Source: Actinomycetota bacterium
GTDB lineage: Bacteria > Actinomycetota > Thermoleophilia > UBA2241
Direction of reading: 5' to 3'
DNA length: 32,528 bases
Assembly: GCA_026392275.1 (NCBI GenBank)
Contig: JAPLCM010000054.1
Coordinates: forward strand, 1-32,528
The notes under the pieces are model-generated. The model was not told where the DNA came from and ran no database searches. It saw only the letters and a list, made by a program, of their open reading frames with translations. Below are positions 7,724 to 18,337 of the stretch, piece after piece (position 1 is the first letter of the stretch; every line of letters begins with the position of its first letter). A program made the translations under genes and the position numbers.

Positions 7724-9382
7724 CTACTTCACCCAGACGTCCCACATGTCGACGAAGCCCATGGGGTCGCGCGCAAAGCCGCCGATGCGGTTGTTCGTCA
7801 CGAGAAAGTCGCGGTAGTAGTACAGCGGGATGGCGGGCATGTCGGAGAGGATGAGCTTCTCGGCCTGGGCGTAGAGGTTGTACCGCTGCTGGGCGTCCTG
7901 CGTGCCGCGCGCCTGCAGGAGCAACTCGTCGACCGCTGCGTTCGAGTACCCGGTGAAACTGCCGCTGCGCGACTGCTCCGAGTAGAACAGCGGGTACAGA
8001 AAGTCGCCCATCGACGGATAGTCCGCGATGTAGCCCATGGCGAACAGCTGCGCCCCGCTCCCCGAGTCGCCTCTCGACAGTCCGTCGATCAGAACCGGGC
8101 CATCGAAGTCGCTGGGCTCGACGGCGATGCCGGCGGACGCCCAGCCAGTCTGCAGGATCTCGGCGATCTCCGTGGCGGGCGCGCTCGTCGTGTACCAGTA
8201 GGCGAGTCTCGGAGCTCCGCCGAGGCCCATTACGATGGCCGTCGCCTGCTCCAGATCATAGGGATAGGGATTCTGGGCGTCGCGATGGCCGGCGATCCCC
8301 ACCGGCACGTAGCCCGACGCCTGCAGCGGCACGCCCTCGCCGGCCGCGTTGCACACGGCCTCGGCGTCGGCCGACTGGCTCAGCGCCCGGCGAAGCTGGA
8401 GGTCGTCGCCAAGCGCCGCGTCACCCATGTTGATGCCGATGAAACCAACGGCCGGGTCGGGCCACGCTGCGGCGGTCCACTCACCAGCCGTCACTTGCGG
8501 GAGGGTCGCGGCGGCCTCCACCTGGCCGGGCGGCACCCGCGAGCAATCGAGGTCGCCCGCCTGGAACTCGAGCCACATGGCGTCGGTCTCGGCGATGATG
8601 GGCATGCTGATCGCGGCCACCCAGCCCGCGTTGTCGGCATCCCAGTAGGCGGGGTTCCTGGCGAGCTGGATGGAGCGCCGCTTGCGCCACGATTCGACCA
8701 CGTAAGGGCCGGTGCCCACGGGCCTCTGGCCATACTTCTTCTCGCCGACCTTCTCGATGTAGTCGACCGGGGTCACGGCCGCGACGGTGTGGCCGAGGAT
8801 CATCGGCAGGTCGGCGAACGGATACCGAAGCTTGACCTCGAGCGTGGAGGCGTCGAGCGCCCTCACGCCGGTGAGGCCCACCCTGGGATCGACCTGGTAC
8901 CCGTCGTCGTCGCAGCCCTCAAGGGGAGCCAGGATGTACGAGACGTAGGAGTGGTTCCTCGGGTCGGTGACGCGGTTCCACGAGTCGACGAAGTCCTGCG
9001 CTGTGACCTCCCGGCCCACTGGCGGCTGGAAGGTCACGCCCTTCTTGAGCGTGAAGGTCCACGTCTGCGCGTCGGTGGTCTGCCAGCTCTCGGCGATCCC
9101 GGGTGCGGCGACCATGACGCCGGCGTCGTTCATCCGCCACTTCACCAGGCCCTCGAAGACCTGGTGCGCGACCTGCATGCCCTCCGGCTCCTGGGCGTTG
9201 AGCGGCTCGATGGAGACCGGGTCGGCGCGAAGCGGGAAGTCGTACGTGCCGCCGGTCTTGGGGGCGTCGACCGCAGCGGCGCCGGGGCCGGCGGTGCCGG
9301 CGCTGCCGCAGCCGGGCAGGATGAGAAGGGCAGCGAGGAGCACAGCAGACACCGCGACTGCGGCGCGGTCGAGCGAGTGCAT
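7724..9382 (-). CDS. Second SBP_bac_5 peptide-binding lipoprotein, paralogue of OppA
   Basis: A 552-residue extracytoplasmic solute-binding protein. The signal peptide ends at LILPGC (Cys25), and the rest is one family-5 binding domain. It aligns along its whole length with the OppA encoded 0.5 kb further on: TWTFTLKKGVTFQPPVGREV, RPVGTGPYVVESW, MGYIADYPSMGDFLYPLF and the shared ending DPMGFVDMWDVWVK. The frame is open far upstream, but ATG at 9382, with GGAG about nine bases before it and overlapping the gpmI stop (TGATG), is clearly the start because it begins the signal peptide. No permease or ATPase genes accompany it, so it probably delivers a different ligand to the OppBCDF complex. It sits between gpmI and secG, inside what is usually a glycolysis-secG operon. 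Confidence 0.9.
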   Translation of the reverse strand: MHSLDRAAVAVSAVLLAALLILPGCGSAGTAGPGAAAVDAPKTGGTYDFPLRADPVSIEPLNAQEPEGMQVAHQVFEGLVKWRMNDAGVMVAAPGIAESWQTTDAQTWTFTLKKGVTFQPPVGREVTAQDFVDSWNRVTDPRNHSYVSYILAPLEGCDDDGYQVDPRVGLTGVRALDASTLEVKLRYPFADLPMILGHTVAAVTPVDYIEKVGEKKYGQRPVGTGPYVVESWRKRRSIQLARNPAYWDADNAGWVAAISMPIIAETDAMWLEFQAGDLDCSRVPPGQVEAAATLPQVTAGEWTAAAWPDPAVGFIGINMGDAALGDDLQLRRALSQSADAEAVCNAAGEGVPLQASGYVPVGIAGHRDAQNPYPYDLEQATAIVMGLGGAPRLAYWYTTSAPATEIAEILQTGWASAGIAVEPSDFDGPVLIDGLSRGDSGSGAQLFAMGYIADYPSMGDFLYPLFYSEQSRSGSFTGYSNAAVDELLLQARGTQDAQQRYNLYAQAEKLILSDMPAIPLYYYRDFLVTNNRIGGFARDPMGFVDMWDVWVK

Positions 9383-11010
9383 CAGGCCGGCTCCAGAAGG
9401 CCGGTGCCGGTCATCTCGGCGGGCTGGGCAAGGCCCAGCAAGCCGAGCGCCGTCGGCGCGAGGTCGCACAGCCGGCCCCCTTCGCGCACGCGCACTCCGG
9501 CCGCCGTGGCGATGAACGGCACCAGGTTGGTGCTGTGCGCGGTGTTGACGCTGCCGTCGGGCTCGAGCATGTGGTCGGCGTTGCCGTGGTCGGCGGTCAC
9601 GAGGCAGACGCCGCCGAGGCGGGTCACCAGTTTCACGACCCGCCCCAGACACTCGTCGACGGCCTCGAGCGCCGCGACCGCGGCGGAGATCACGCCGGTA
9701 TGCCCCACCATGTCGGCGTTGGCGTAGTTCACGACTGCGAAGGCGAAGCCACCGCCGACCAGAGCCGCGACCAGCTCGTCGGTGACTGCGTAGGCGCTCA
9801 TCGCCGGCTTGTGGTCGTACGTGGGCACGTCGCGGGGGCTCGGCACGAGGATGCGCTGCTCGCCCTCGACCGGCTTCTCGACGCCGCCGTTGAAGAAGAA
9901 GGTCACGTGCGCGTACTTCTCGGTCTCGGCGATGTGCAACTGGCGCAGCCCGTGCGCGGCAAGCACGTCGGCGAGCACGTTCTCGGGGTGTTCGGGCGCG
10001 AAGGCGACGGGCAGCCCGAACTCCTTTTTGTACTCGGTCATCGTCACGAAGTCGACGGCCGGCGGGTGTGGGCCACGCTCGAAGGCGGTGAAGCCCGGCT
10101 CCGCGAAGGCGCGCGTGAGCTCGCGGGCGCGGTCCGGGCGGAAGTTGAAGAAGAGGCACACGTCGCCGTCGGCGACGCGCGCGTCGCGCTCCGGCGCTAC
10201 GATGGTCGGGCGCACGAACTCGTCGTTCTCGCCGCGCTTGTAGGCGGCGTCCACCGCGGCCTGCGCGTCGGTGGCGAAGAACCCCTGGCCGTAGACCAGG
10301 GCGTCGTAGGCGAGCCTGACGCGTTCCCAGCGCGTGTCGCGGTCCATGGCGTAGTAGCGGCCGCTGACCACGCCGAAGCGGCCCACGCCGAGATCGTCCA
10401 TCTTCTGCTGGATCTCGGCCAGATAGCCCTTGGCGCTTCGCGGCAGGGTGTCGCGGCCGTCGAGAAAGGCGTGCACGACCACGCTACCCACCCTCTCGCG
10501 GGCGGCCAGCTCGAGGCAGGCCTTGAGATGCCCCATATCGCTGTGCACGCCGCCGCCCGACACCAGGCCCATGAGGTGCAGCGTGCTGCCGCGGCCCACG
10601 ACCTTGGCGCACGCCTGCTTGAGCACGCGGTTGGCGAAGAAGTCGCCGTCGGCGATCGCCTTGCTGATGCGCGTGAGGTCCTGGTACACGACGCGCCCGG
10701 CGCCGATGTTGAGATGCCCCACCTCGGAGTTGCCCATCTGGCCCGGCGGCAGCCCCACGGCCGGGCCGGATGCTTCGAGGGTGCCGTGCGGGCAGGCGGC
10801 CAGCAGCCCGTCGAAGACGGGAGTGGCCGCGAGGCTCACGGCATTGCCCGGTCCGGCAGGCGCGCAGCCCCAGCCATCCAGGACCATGAGCACGACGGGC
10901 CGTTGCACGCGGCCCGTCGGCGAGAGGGCCGCGTCGCCGGGGTCCGGGGTCGGCGACCGACCACCCGGAGGCGCACCCGGCCCTGCGCCGACGTTGTCGT
11001 CAGCGCTCAA
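9382..11010 (-). CDS. gpmI: 2,3-bisphosphoglycerate-independent phosphoglycerate mutase
   Basis: Interconverts 3- and 2-phosphoglycerate using two metal ions, without 2,3-BPG. The 542-residue protein carries the metal/nucleophile motifs of the alkaline-phosphatase-like fold: VLDGWG (Asp45), MGNSEVGH with nucleophile Ser95, AFLDGRDT, GRYYAMDRDTRW, FFNFRPDRARE, KYAHVTFFFNGG, NYANADMVGHTG and VTADHGNAD. The start is taken as TTG at 11010, overlapping the pgk-tpi stop by four bases (TTGA), with GTGGAG about nine bases upstream. The first ~36 residues are a Pro/Gly-rich tail before the conserved domain. GTG further in (just before QRPVVLMVLDGWG) is the alternative start but lacks a ribosome site. 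It follows the triosephosphate steps in the operon and overlaps the next gene by one base. Confidence 0.95.
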   Translation of the reverse strand: MSADDNVGAGPGAPPGGRSPTPDPGDAALSPTGRVQRPVVLMVLDGWGCAPAGPGNAVSLAATPVFDGLLAACPHGTLEASGPAVGLPPGQMGNSEVGHLNIGAGRVVYQDLTRISKAIADGDFFANRVLKQACAKVVGRGSTLHLMGLVSGGGVHSDMGHLKACLELAARERVGSVVVHAFLDGRDTLPRSAKGYLAEIQQKMDDLGVGRFGVVSGRYYAMDRDTRWERVRLAYDALVYGQGFFATDAQAAVDAAYKRGENDEFVRPTIVAPERDARVADGDVCLFFNFRPDRARELTRAFAEPGFTAFERGPHPPAVDFVTMTEYKKEFGLPVAFAPEHPENVLADVLAAHGLRQLHIAETEKYAHVTFFFNGGVEKPVEGEQRILVPSPRDVPTYDHKPAMSAYAVTDELVAALVGGGFAFAVVNYANADMVGHTGVISAAVAALEAVDECLGRVVKLVTRLGGVCLVTADHGNADHMLEPDGSVNTAHSTNLVPFIATAAGVRVREGGRLCDLAPTALGLLGLAQPAEMTGTGLLEPA

Positions 11011-12962
11011 GCAGGCGGCTCCACGAAGCGCACGATACGCGCGAACTCCTGGGGGTCGAGGCTCGCCCCGCCGACGAGCACCCCGTCGATGTCGGGCTGC
11101 GCCATGAGCACGTCGATGTTGCCTGCCTTGACGCTGCCGCCGTAGAGGACACGGACCCCGTCGGCGGCGTCGCCGAAGCGCTCGCGCACGCGCCGCCGCA
11201 CGAAGGCCACCGTCTCCTGGGCCTGGTCCGGGGTCGCCGTGACACCGGTGCCGATCGCCCAGATGGGCTCGTAGGCGATGGCCACGAGGGCCAGCTCGGC
11301 CACGCCGACCTCGGCAAGGCCGCCGTCGAGCTGGCCGCCGACCTTGGACTCTGTGGCACCGGCCTCGCGCTCGTCGAGGGTCTCGCCGCAGCAGAGCACC
11401 GGGCGCAGACCGGCGTCGAGGGCGGCGCGCACCTTGCGCGCCAGGTCGGAATCGTTCTCGGCGTAGTACTGACGGCGCTCGGAATGCCCGAGGATGACGT
11501 AGGGCACGCCCAGCTCGAGCAGCATCTGCGCGGCGATCTCCCCGGTATAGGCACCCTCGGCGGCGAAGTGCATGGTCTGGGCGCCGATCGCGACCTCCGT
11601 CCCGGCGGTCGCGGCCAGCGCCGTCTCGAGATCGATGGCCGGCGGACAAAGGAGGATGTCGCGGTCGTCCACCCCGGCGACCCGGGGGACAAAGGCCGCG
11701 AAGAACTCCTTCGTCTGCGGCCGCGTCTTGTACATCTTCCAGTTGCCGGCCATGAGCGGCCTGCGGCCTGCGGCCACGGTACTACCACGATCCATGAGCG
11801 CCTCCACGCCGGGCAGCGCCCGGCCCTCCAGGAATTCCATTGACGCGCCGCCCCCCGTGGAGACGTGCGTCATGCGCGTCTCCAGACCGAAGCGGCGTGC
11901 CGCCGCCACGGTGTCGCCGCCGCCGGCCACGGTGACCGCGGCGCTCGCCGCGATGGCCTCGCCGACGGCCTTGGTCCCGGCGCTGAAATCGTCGATCTCG
12001 AACAGGCCCATGGGCCCGTTCCAGTAGATGGTCCCCGCGCCGCGCAGGTGCCGCACGAACTCGGCGACGGTCTCGGGGCCGACGTCGAGCGCCATCTGGT
12101 CGGCGGCGATGCCGCCGACGCCCACGACCCCGGAAGGCGCCCCCGCGAGCGCGTCGCGCGCCACCACTAGGTCGCGCGGGAGGACCAGCTCGCAACGCGA
12201 GGTGGCGGCGGCGGTCAGCACCCGGACGGCGACGGCGACCTGGTCGCCGTCGCCCTTGGACAGGCCGATGCCGTGGCCCTTGGCTGCGAGGAAGGCGTTG
12301 GCCATGGCGCCACCGATGAGGATCGCGTCGGCGGTGCCCAGCATCTTTTCGATGACGCCGATCTTGTCGGAGACCTTGAGGCCGCCGAGGACGACCACGA
12401 AGGGCCGCGCCGGATCGCGAAGCAGGCGCCCGAGGATCTCGAGCTCGCGGATCATGAGGAGGCCCGCCACCGAGGGCAGGTAGTGCGTGACGCCCTCGGT
12501 GGAGGCATGGGCGCGGTGAGCGCTGCCGAAGGCGTCGTTGACGTAGACCTCGGCGAGCCCCGCCAGGCGCTCGGCAAAGACGCCGTCGTCGTCGGTCTCC
12601 TCGGCGTGGAAGCGCAGGTTCTCGAGCAGCAGCACGTCGCCGGGGCGCAGAGCCCCGGCGGCCGCCTCCGCGGCCGGCCCGACGCAGTCGGCGACGGTCT
12701 GCACGGGGCGGCCGAGCAGCTCGGCGAGGCGCACGGCCACCGGAGCCATGCTCAGAACGTCGACGACCTGCCCCTTGGGCCTGCCGAGGTGTGACGCGAG
12801 CACCACGGCGCAGCCCTGGTCGAGCAGGTACGTGATAGTGGGCAGCGCGGCGCGGATGCGCGTGTCGTCGGCCACGCGGCCACCCTCGAGCGGCACGTTG
12901 AAGTCGACCCTCACGAGGACGCGCTTGCCGGCGAGCGGGTAGTCGGTGAGCGAACGCTTCAT
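11007..12962 (-). CDS. pgk-tpiA: Phosphoglycerate kinase / triosephosphate isomerase fusion protein
   Basis: One 651-residue reading frame encodes two glycolytic enzymes. Residues 1-~390 are phosphoglycerate kinase: [40 protein letters not shown] (usually GGAKVSDK) and the nucleotide loop GGGDTVAA. A short linker ([13 protein letters not shown], about 392-404) leads straight into triosephosphate isomerase (about 405-651) with NWKMYK (catalytic Lys), LGHSERR (catalytic His), [11 protein letters not shown] (catalytic Glu) and [10 protein letters not shown]. No stop or ribosome site separates the halves, although internal GTG and ATG codons lie in the linker. The ATG start has GGGAGG about 11 bases upstream, 28 bp after gap. 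Pgk-TIM fusions are known in Thermotoga. A sequencing frameshift joining two separate genes is the alternative, but both halves are intact. Confidence 0.93.
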   Translation of the reverse strand: MKRSLTDYPLAGKRVLVRVDFNVPLEGGRVADDTRIRAALPTITYLLDQGCAVVLASHLGRPKGQVVDVLSMAPVAVRLAELLGRPVQTVADCVGPAAEAAAGALRPGDVLLLENLRFHAEETDDDGVFAERLAGLAEVYVNDAFGSAHRAHASTEGVTHYLPSVAGLLMIRELEILGRLLRDPARPFVVVLGGLKVSDKIGVIEKMLGTADAILIGGAMANAFLAAKGHGIGLSKGDGDQVAVAVRVLTAAATSRCELVLPRDLVVARDALAGAPSGVVGVGGIAADQMALDVGPETVAEFVRHLRGAGTIYWNGPMGLFEIDDFSAGTKAVGEAIAASAAVTVAGGGDTVAAARRFGLETRMTHVSTGGGASMEFLEGRALPGVEALMDRGSTVAAGRRPLMAGNWKMYKTRPQTKEFFAAFVPRVAGVDDRDILLCPPAIDLETALAATAGTEVAIGAQTMHFAAEGAYTGEIAAQMLLELGVPYVILGHSERRQYYAENDSDLARKVRAALDAGLRPVLCCGETLDEREAGATESKVGGQLDGGLAEVGVAELALVAIAYEPIWAIGTGVTATPDQAQETVAFVRRRVRERFGDAADGVRVLYGGSVKAGNIDVLMAQPDIDGVLVGGASLDPQEFARIVRFVEPPA

Positions 12963-12990
12963 GATGACTGCAGCCTCCCTGGCTCCGCGG

Positions 12991-14019
<1,029 letters not shown>

Positions 14020-14051
14020 CTACCAGAGCTCCCCGGCCGAGGCGCGCGGCC

Positions 14052-17000
14052 TCACGGCGGCCGGGGCGGCGTCGGGCGCGCCAGGGTCGGGATACGACCC
14101 AGGAAGATATTGCCCGTGCGCCCGTCGATGGACAACCACTCGCCGGCACGCAGCTCGCCGCCGGCCAGGCGCGCCGTTCCCTCACGCTCGATCACCTCCA
14201 GGTCCCTGCAGTCGACCACGGCGGTCTTGCCCAGGCGCTTGGCCGTCACGGCGGCGTGCGACGTGGCGCCGCCGCGAGCCGTCAGGATGGCGCTGACCCG
14301 GGCGATCATGGCGATGTCTTCGGGTACCGTGTCCGGGCGCAGCAACACGATGTGCTCGGCGGGAGCCTCGGCCAGCAGCTGATCGATCTGCGCCTCGTTC
14401 ACGGCGATCCGCCCCGAGTAGGCGCCCCCGGCCACTCCCATGCCGACCGCCGCGGGGGGTCCGTAGTTGGGCGAGGACGTATCGAAGTAGGCCGCATCCT
14501 TGGCCTGCTCCTGCACCCCGCCGCGCTTCTGCAGCACGTAGACATCGTCCGCAGCCGGCGACTCGAAGGTGAACTCGATCTCCTGGGGGTCGAACTCACG
14601 CTCGACGACGAGCTCGCACGCCACCGACAGCAGTTCCTCGTAGACCTCCGGGTAGTCCCGCTCCAGAGAGCGCTCCGTACCCCGGTACGTGGAGCTGCCC
14701 AGACGCTGGGCTTCGGAGATGGGCAACGGGAAGACCAGCCCGCCGACCAGATCCTCGCCCTGGCTGCGTACGGCGAAGTCGCCGAACAGGCGCACGCGAC
14801 GGCTGTACGGCTCGAACGGGTTGTGGGTGAAGGTCACTCCGGAGCCCGACTCGCGGCTCAGGTTGCCGAAGACCATGCGCTGCACCACGACGGCCGTACC
14901 CCATTCCTCGGCGACGCCCGTATACTGGCGGTAGATGCGGGCCGGCGCCGAGTCCCACGATTCGAGCACCTTGAAGATGCAGGCGACCACCTGGTCGAAG
15001 GGCTCGTCGATGAAGACGACGCCCTCCGCCTGCGCCCGCAGTTTGTACGCGAGGGCGATCTCGCGCATCTGCGCGACCGTGAAATCGCGTTTCTGCCCGA
15101 CTCCGTGGCGGCTCTTGAACTCGGCGATGATGGCGTCGAAGAAATCCCGGTCGATGCCGTCGGACATGGCCCACGTCTGCAAAAAGCGACGATAGGAGTC
15201 CCAGGCCGCCCACCCGAGGCCGGGTTCCGCCGCCAGCGACTCCGTCAGCGCGTCGTTGAGGCCCACATTGACGAAGGTGGTCATGAGACCGGGCATGGAC
15301 ATGGCCGCGCCCGAACGGATGGACAGGAGCAGGGGCCGCGCGTGGTCGCCGAGGCGCAGGCCGGTCTGCCTCTCCGTCTGGCTCAACGCCTGCCGGACGC
15401 GCTGCACGGTGTCGGCGTACAAGGGCCGGTACGACATCGCCGGCATGGCGCCGAAGAGCTCGGTGGTGAGGATGAAGCCCTCGGGCACACGAAGCCCGTA
15501 CGACGCCATCTCCTTGAGCCCCTGGCCCTTGTAGCCAAGGCTCAGGCGATCGTCGGTGGCGGCCTTGGGCTTGTGGATCGGCGACACCAGCCGCTCGGGA
15601 TCGTAGTTCATCAGGCGCGTGAGCGCCTGCACGCTGAGGCGCCCGTTGAGCAGCGCGATCTGGCGCAGAGCGGCCGCCGCGTAGCGGTCGAGAGCCTGCA
15701 TCCCGAGGGCCGACACGAGCACGTCGCGGAGGACCATCTCGGCGACCGCTTCCATGGACATGCCGCGCGCCGCGCATTGGCGGGGGTCGTTGGTGAGCAC
15801 GGCATGCAGCACCTGGTCGTGGCTGAGGATCGACGTCGCGGAGAGCTCAGTCACGCTGCTCACCAGGAACTGGAACACGTTCTGATACTGGCCGAAGGTG
15901 AAGTTGCGGCTGTTGAAGCTGGCGCCCAGCAGGGCCAGGTTGGCACCCAGGGCGCGCGAATCGACGCCGTCGATGGACAGCGCCCGTTCGAAGCGCGACA
16001 TGGCCGTACTCATGCGGCGCAGCGAGGCCCGGGTCACGTAAGGCTCCGGGCCTTCCTCGACGAGATCCTCGAGAAGCCTGTCGACCAGCTTCTCCACGCG
16101 GAACGATAGGCCCAGCGCGTCGAATTTGGGCTCGCCGTAATTTCCGTAGATCGACGGGATGCCGGCGGCGATGTGGCGTTTCTGGTAGATGTTCTCGGTG
16201 GCCGCTGAGGGCGCCGGGCCGAGAATGATGGCCTTGAGGTCGCGCAGCACGTCGAGAGCCGCGTCCAGCAGGCGATCCAGGGTCGCAGGCTGCGGGTGCG
16301 CCTGCCACGCGGCCAGGTCGCGCGCGAACCTGCGCCTTACCTTCGCCTCGAGCTGCCGGTGCCGGGCGACCGCCGCATCCACGTCGTCGGCTGACAAGGA
16401 GTACTTGTTGGAGACCAGCTGATAGGTGCGCACGAGGAGGGCGACCCGGCGACGATCGCTTTCGGTGCCCGCCTCGTCGCCGCTCGCGGCGCCCGCGCCC
16501 AGCCTGTCCAGATGAGCCTCGAGTGCGGCCGGGGTCAGCGCCAGGAGCCGGCCCGGCAGATCCTCGAGCAGCGGCGCGGCGAACTGCGTCTGCAAGGCCA
16601 GGAGCGTCGCGTGGGGGCCTCTGGCCCACTGCGGCTCGCTGCGCACCATCTCCATCGTGTTGGCAGAGAGGAAAGGTCGGAGGCCGGAAAGCTCGAGGGT
16701 CATCCAGTAATCGAGCACGGCGCGGCAGAACGGCACCATGCGGTTGGATGACTCCGCGTGCAGCTGCTTGCGCAGGAAGTGCGTAAGCGTGTCGCGGCGC
16801 CCGCAGATCTCGTCGATCTGCGTGGAGACGGCGCGCAGCTCACCCTCCGCGCCGATCTCGTTGAAGTACACAGGCAAGGTGCGTAGCAGCTGCTTGGCGA
16901 CGAAGAAGATGGGGCGGATGTCGGCGTCCAGGAACCTCGTGACATCGCGCTGGAAGAGGTCGGTGTCGGCGATGTAGACGCCGCCCAGCCGTAGCTGCAC

Positions 17001-18230
17001 GTTGAGCGCGGCGGCAAGGCGCTCATAGAGCGCGGGGTTCGACTCGATGATGTGCATCCAGCAACGGATCTTCGGCAGATGGAAGGGATTGACCACCGTC
17101 TCCCACTCGTCGGTCGCTCCGCTGATGTCCGGGTACTGAAATCTCCAGTAGAGGATATCGGCGACGAGATGGTCGGCCGCCTTGACGTTGCCGGCCTCGC
17201 CGATGGCCACACCGATGGCCTCGAAGCACTGGAAGCGCATCAGCAGGAACTCGTTGTCACGGTCGCGGAAGAAGGCAGTCAGCCGGCTCAGGATACGATC
17301 GGCGTCCATGTGGCGATCGGGATGGAGCATCTGCCTGACGACTCCCAGAAGGTCGGCCATGACTTCGTTCTGGCGGTGGCCCAGGGTGTCGTCCTTGAGG
17401 AAGTAGAGACACACGGCGAAACGGTCCTCGAGGTTCTCGACGTGAAACAGGTGGCCGATGGCGCGCCCGAGGATGTCGGAGAGCGCGGGGTACTGCTCCG
17501 CCAGAAGGAGCTCCTCGTCGGCCGCCTTTCGGGCGCCGCGGATCAGCGCCGACAGGCGCTTGCCCGAAAGGAGGGCAAAGCGCGCGGCGACGGCCACGGG
17601 ATCGGTGAGGCCGGCCCTCTGCGACGTCGCCCAGCCGGGTACATCCAGACGCTCCTCCAAGCGGCGGTAGCCGAGCAGGAGCACGCGCCGATAGAGATCG
17701 AAGAAGACCGGCGCCGGCCGCCGACCCGCCCGAGCGACGAGGTCGCGCAGCAGCGCGTCGCGCTCGAGAAAGGCCACGGGCTGCAGGGGCAGCAGGCGGG
17801 CCAGCGACGCGCCGATCATCTCGAGACCGTCGTCGTAGGCGGAGCCGTGCCGACCGCTGAGGGCGTCTGTGCACCACTGGAGGAGCGCGCGAAGCAGGAG
17901 CGAGGCCTGCTCGGCGGTGAGAGCGCTCTCGAGCAGGCCGAGCACCAGTTCTGCGAAGAGGCCGAAGAGGCGGGAGCGGTCGTCGGAACGCTCGAAGTAG
18001 GGCCAGTTGCGAAGGAGCGTAGTCTGGAAGCCCTCGACGAGCATGTCGGCGTTGCGGAAGGTGTGGAAGTACTCGCCGATGGTCTCGGTGAGCGAGGCGC
18101 GTACGCCTTGGAGCCCCTCGACCGCGTCCACCAGGGGCAGGTAGCGATCGGGGATGACGACCTTCTGCGCGGTCCTGTCGATGTTGGCGCGCAGGGCGTC
18201 TGAATCGAAGGGTACTGGCGTCGTTCTCAC
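14052..18230 (-). CDS. Large dikinase-like protein: novel N-terminal region + PPDK ATP-grasp and phosphohistidine domains, no PEP barrel
   Basis: A 1392-residue protein whose last ~500 residues resemble the first two domains of pyruvate phosphate dikinase / PEP synthase. The ATP-grasp part (about 895-1245) has LGYKGQGLKEMASYGLRVPEG (PPDK's GGKG...LGLPVPPG), LSIRSGAAMSMPG (Arg near 972), FTHNP, SQGEDLVGG, EIEFTF and VLQKRGG (Arg near 1236). The swivelling domain (about 1265-1385) has RPDTVPEDI and TARGGATSHAAV, placing the phosphorylated His at residue 1325. The protein ends there, so the PEP/pyruvate TIM barrel is absent. Residues 1-~880 are helical-looking and match nothing I recognise; a striking segment near 676-715 contains YQKRHIA, GIPSIYG and KFDALGLSFR. 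An ATP-to-His phosphotransfer to an unknown acceptor is inferred. The start is GTG with no clear ribosome site. The neighbouring gap operon hints at central carbon metabolism. Confidence 0.85.
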   Translation of the reverse strand: MRTTPVPFDSDALRANIDRTAQKVVIPDRYLPLVDAVEGLQGVRASLTETIGEYFHTFRNADMLVEGFQTTLLRNWPYFERSDDRSRLFGLFAELVLGLLESALTAEQASLLLRALLQWCTDALSGRHGSAYDDGLEMIGASLARLLPLQPVAFLERDALLRDLVARAGRRPAPVFFDLYRRVLLLGYRRLEERLDVPGWATSQRAGLTDPVAVAARFALLSGKRLSALIRGARKAADEELLLAEQYPALSDILGRAIGHLFHVENLEDRFAVCLYFLKDDTLGHRQNEVMADLLGVVRQMLHPDRHMDADRILSRLTAFFRDRDNEFLLMRFQCFEAIGVAIGEAGNVKAADHLVADILYWRFQYPDISGATDEWETVVNPFHLPKIRCWMHIIESNPALYERLAAALNVQLRLGGVYIADTDLFQRDVTRFLDADIRPIFFVAKQLLRTLPVYFNEIGAEGELRAVSTQIDEICGRRDTLTHFLRKQLHAESSNRMVPFCRAVLDYWMTLELSGLRPFLSANTMEMVRSEPQWARGPHATLLALQTQFAAPLLEDLPGRLLALTPAALEAHLDRLGAGAASGDEAGTESDRRRVALLVRTYQLVSNKYSLSADDVDAAVARHRQLEAKVRRRFARDLAAWQAHPQPATLDRLLDAALDVLRDLKAIILGPAPSAATENIYQKRHIAAGIPSIYGNYGEPKFDALGLSFRVEKLVDRLLEDLVEEGPEPYVTRASLRRMSTAMSRFERALSIDGVDSRALGANLALLGASFNSRNFTFGQYQNVFQFLVSSVTELSATSILSHDQVLHAVLTNDPRQCAARGMSMEAVAEMVLRDVLVSALGMQALDRYAAAALRQIALLNGRLSVQALTRLMNYDPERLVSPIHKPKAATDDRLSLGYKGQGLKEMASYGLRVPEGFILTTELFGAMPAMSYRPLYADTVQRVRQALSQTERQTGLRLGDHARPLLLSIRSGAAMSMPGLMTTFVNVGLNDALTESLAAEPGLGWAAWDSYRRFLQTWAMSDGIDRDFFDAIIAEFKSRHGVGQKRDFTVAQMREIALAYKLRAQAEGVVFIDEPFDQVVACIFKVLESWDSAPARIYRQYTGVAEEWGTAVVVQRMVFGNLSRESGSGVTFTHNPFEPYSRRVRLFGDFAVRSQGEDLVGGLVFPLPISEAQRLGSSTYRGTERSLERDYPEVYEELLSVACELVVEREFDPQEIEFTFESPAADDVYVLQKRGGVQEQAKDAAYFDTSSPNYGPPAAVGMGVAGGAYSGRIAVNEAQIDQLLAEAPAEHIVLLRPDTVPEDIAMIARVSAILTARGGATSHAAVTAKRLGKTAVVDCRDLEVIEREGTARLAGGELRAGEWLSIDGRTGNIFLGRIPTLARPTPPRPP

Positions 18231-18337
18231 GGTGCGCTCAATGATACCTTGGCCGCCGCCGGCATACGCACCCGGCGGCGCGGGGCCATGCCGTGAGATG
18301 GGCGGCGTCGCGCAACGCGAGGGGAGGGCCGCAGACC

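Noticed and set aside
7655-9727. 690-codon plus-strand open frame opposite the second oppA and gpmI
   Set aside because: Shadow of the minus-strand genes; no recognisable motif and composition typical of antisense reading.
9383-10159. 259-residue upstream extension of the second OppA lipoprotein
   Set aside because: Overlaps gpmI in another frame and would bury the signal peptide and lipobox.
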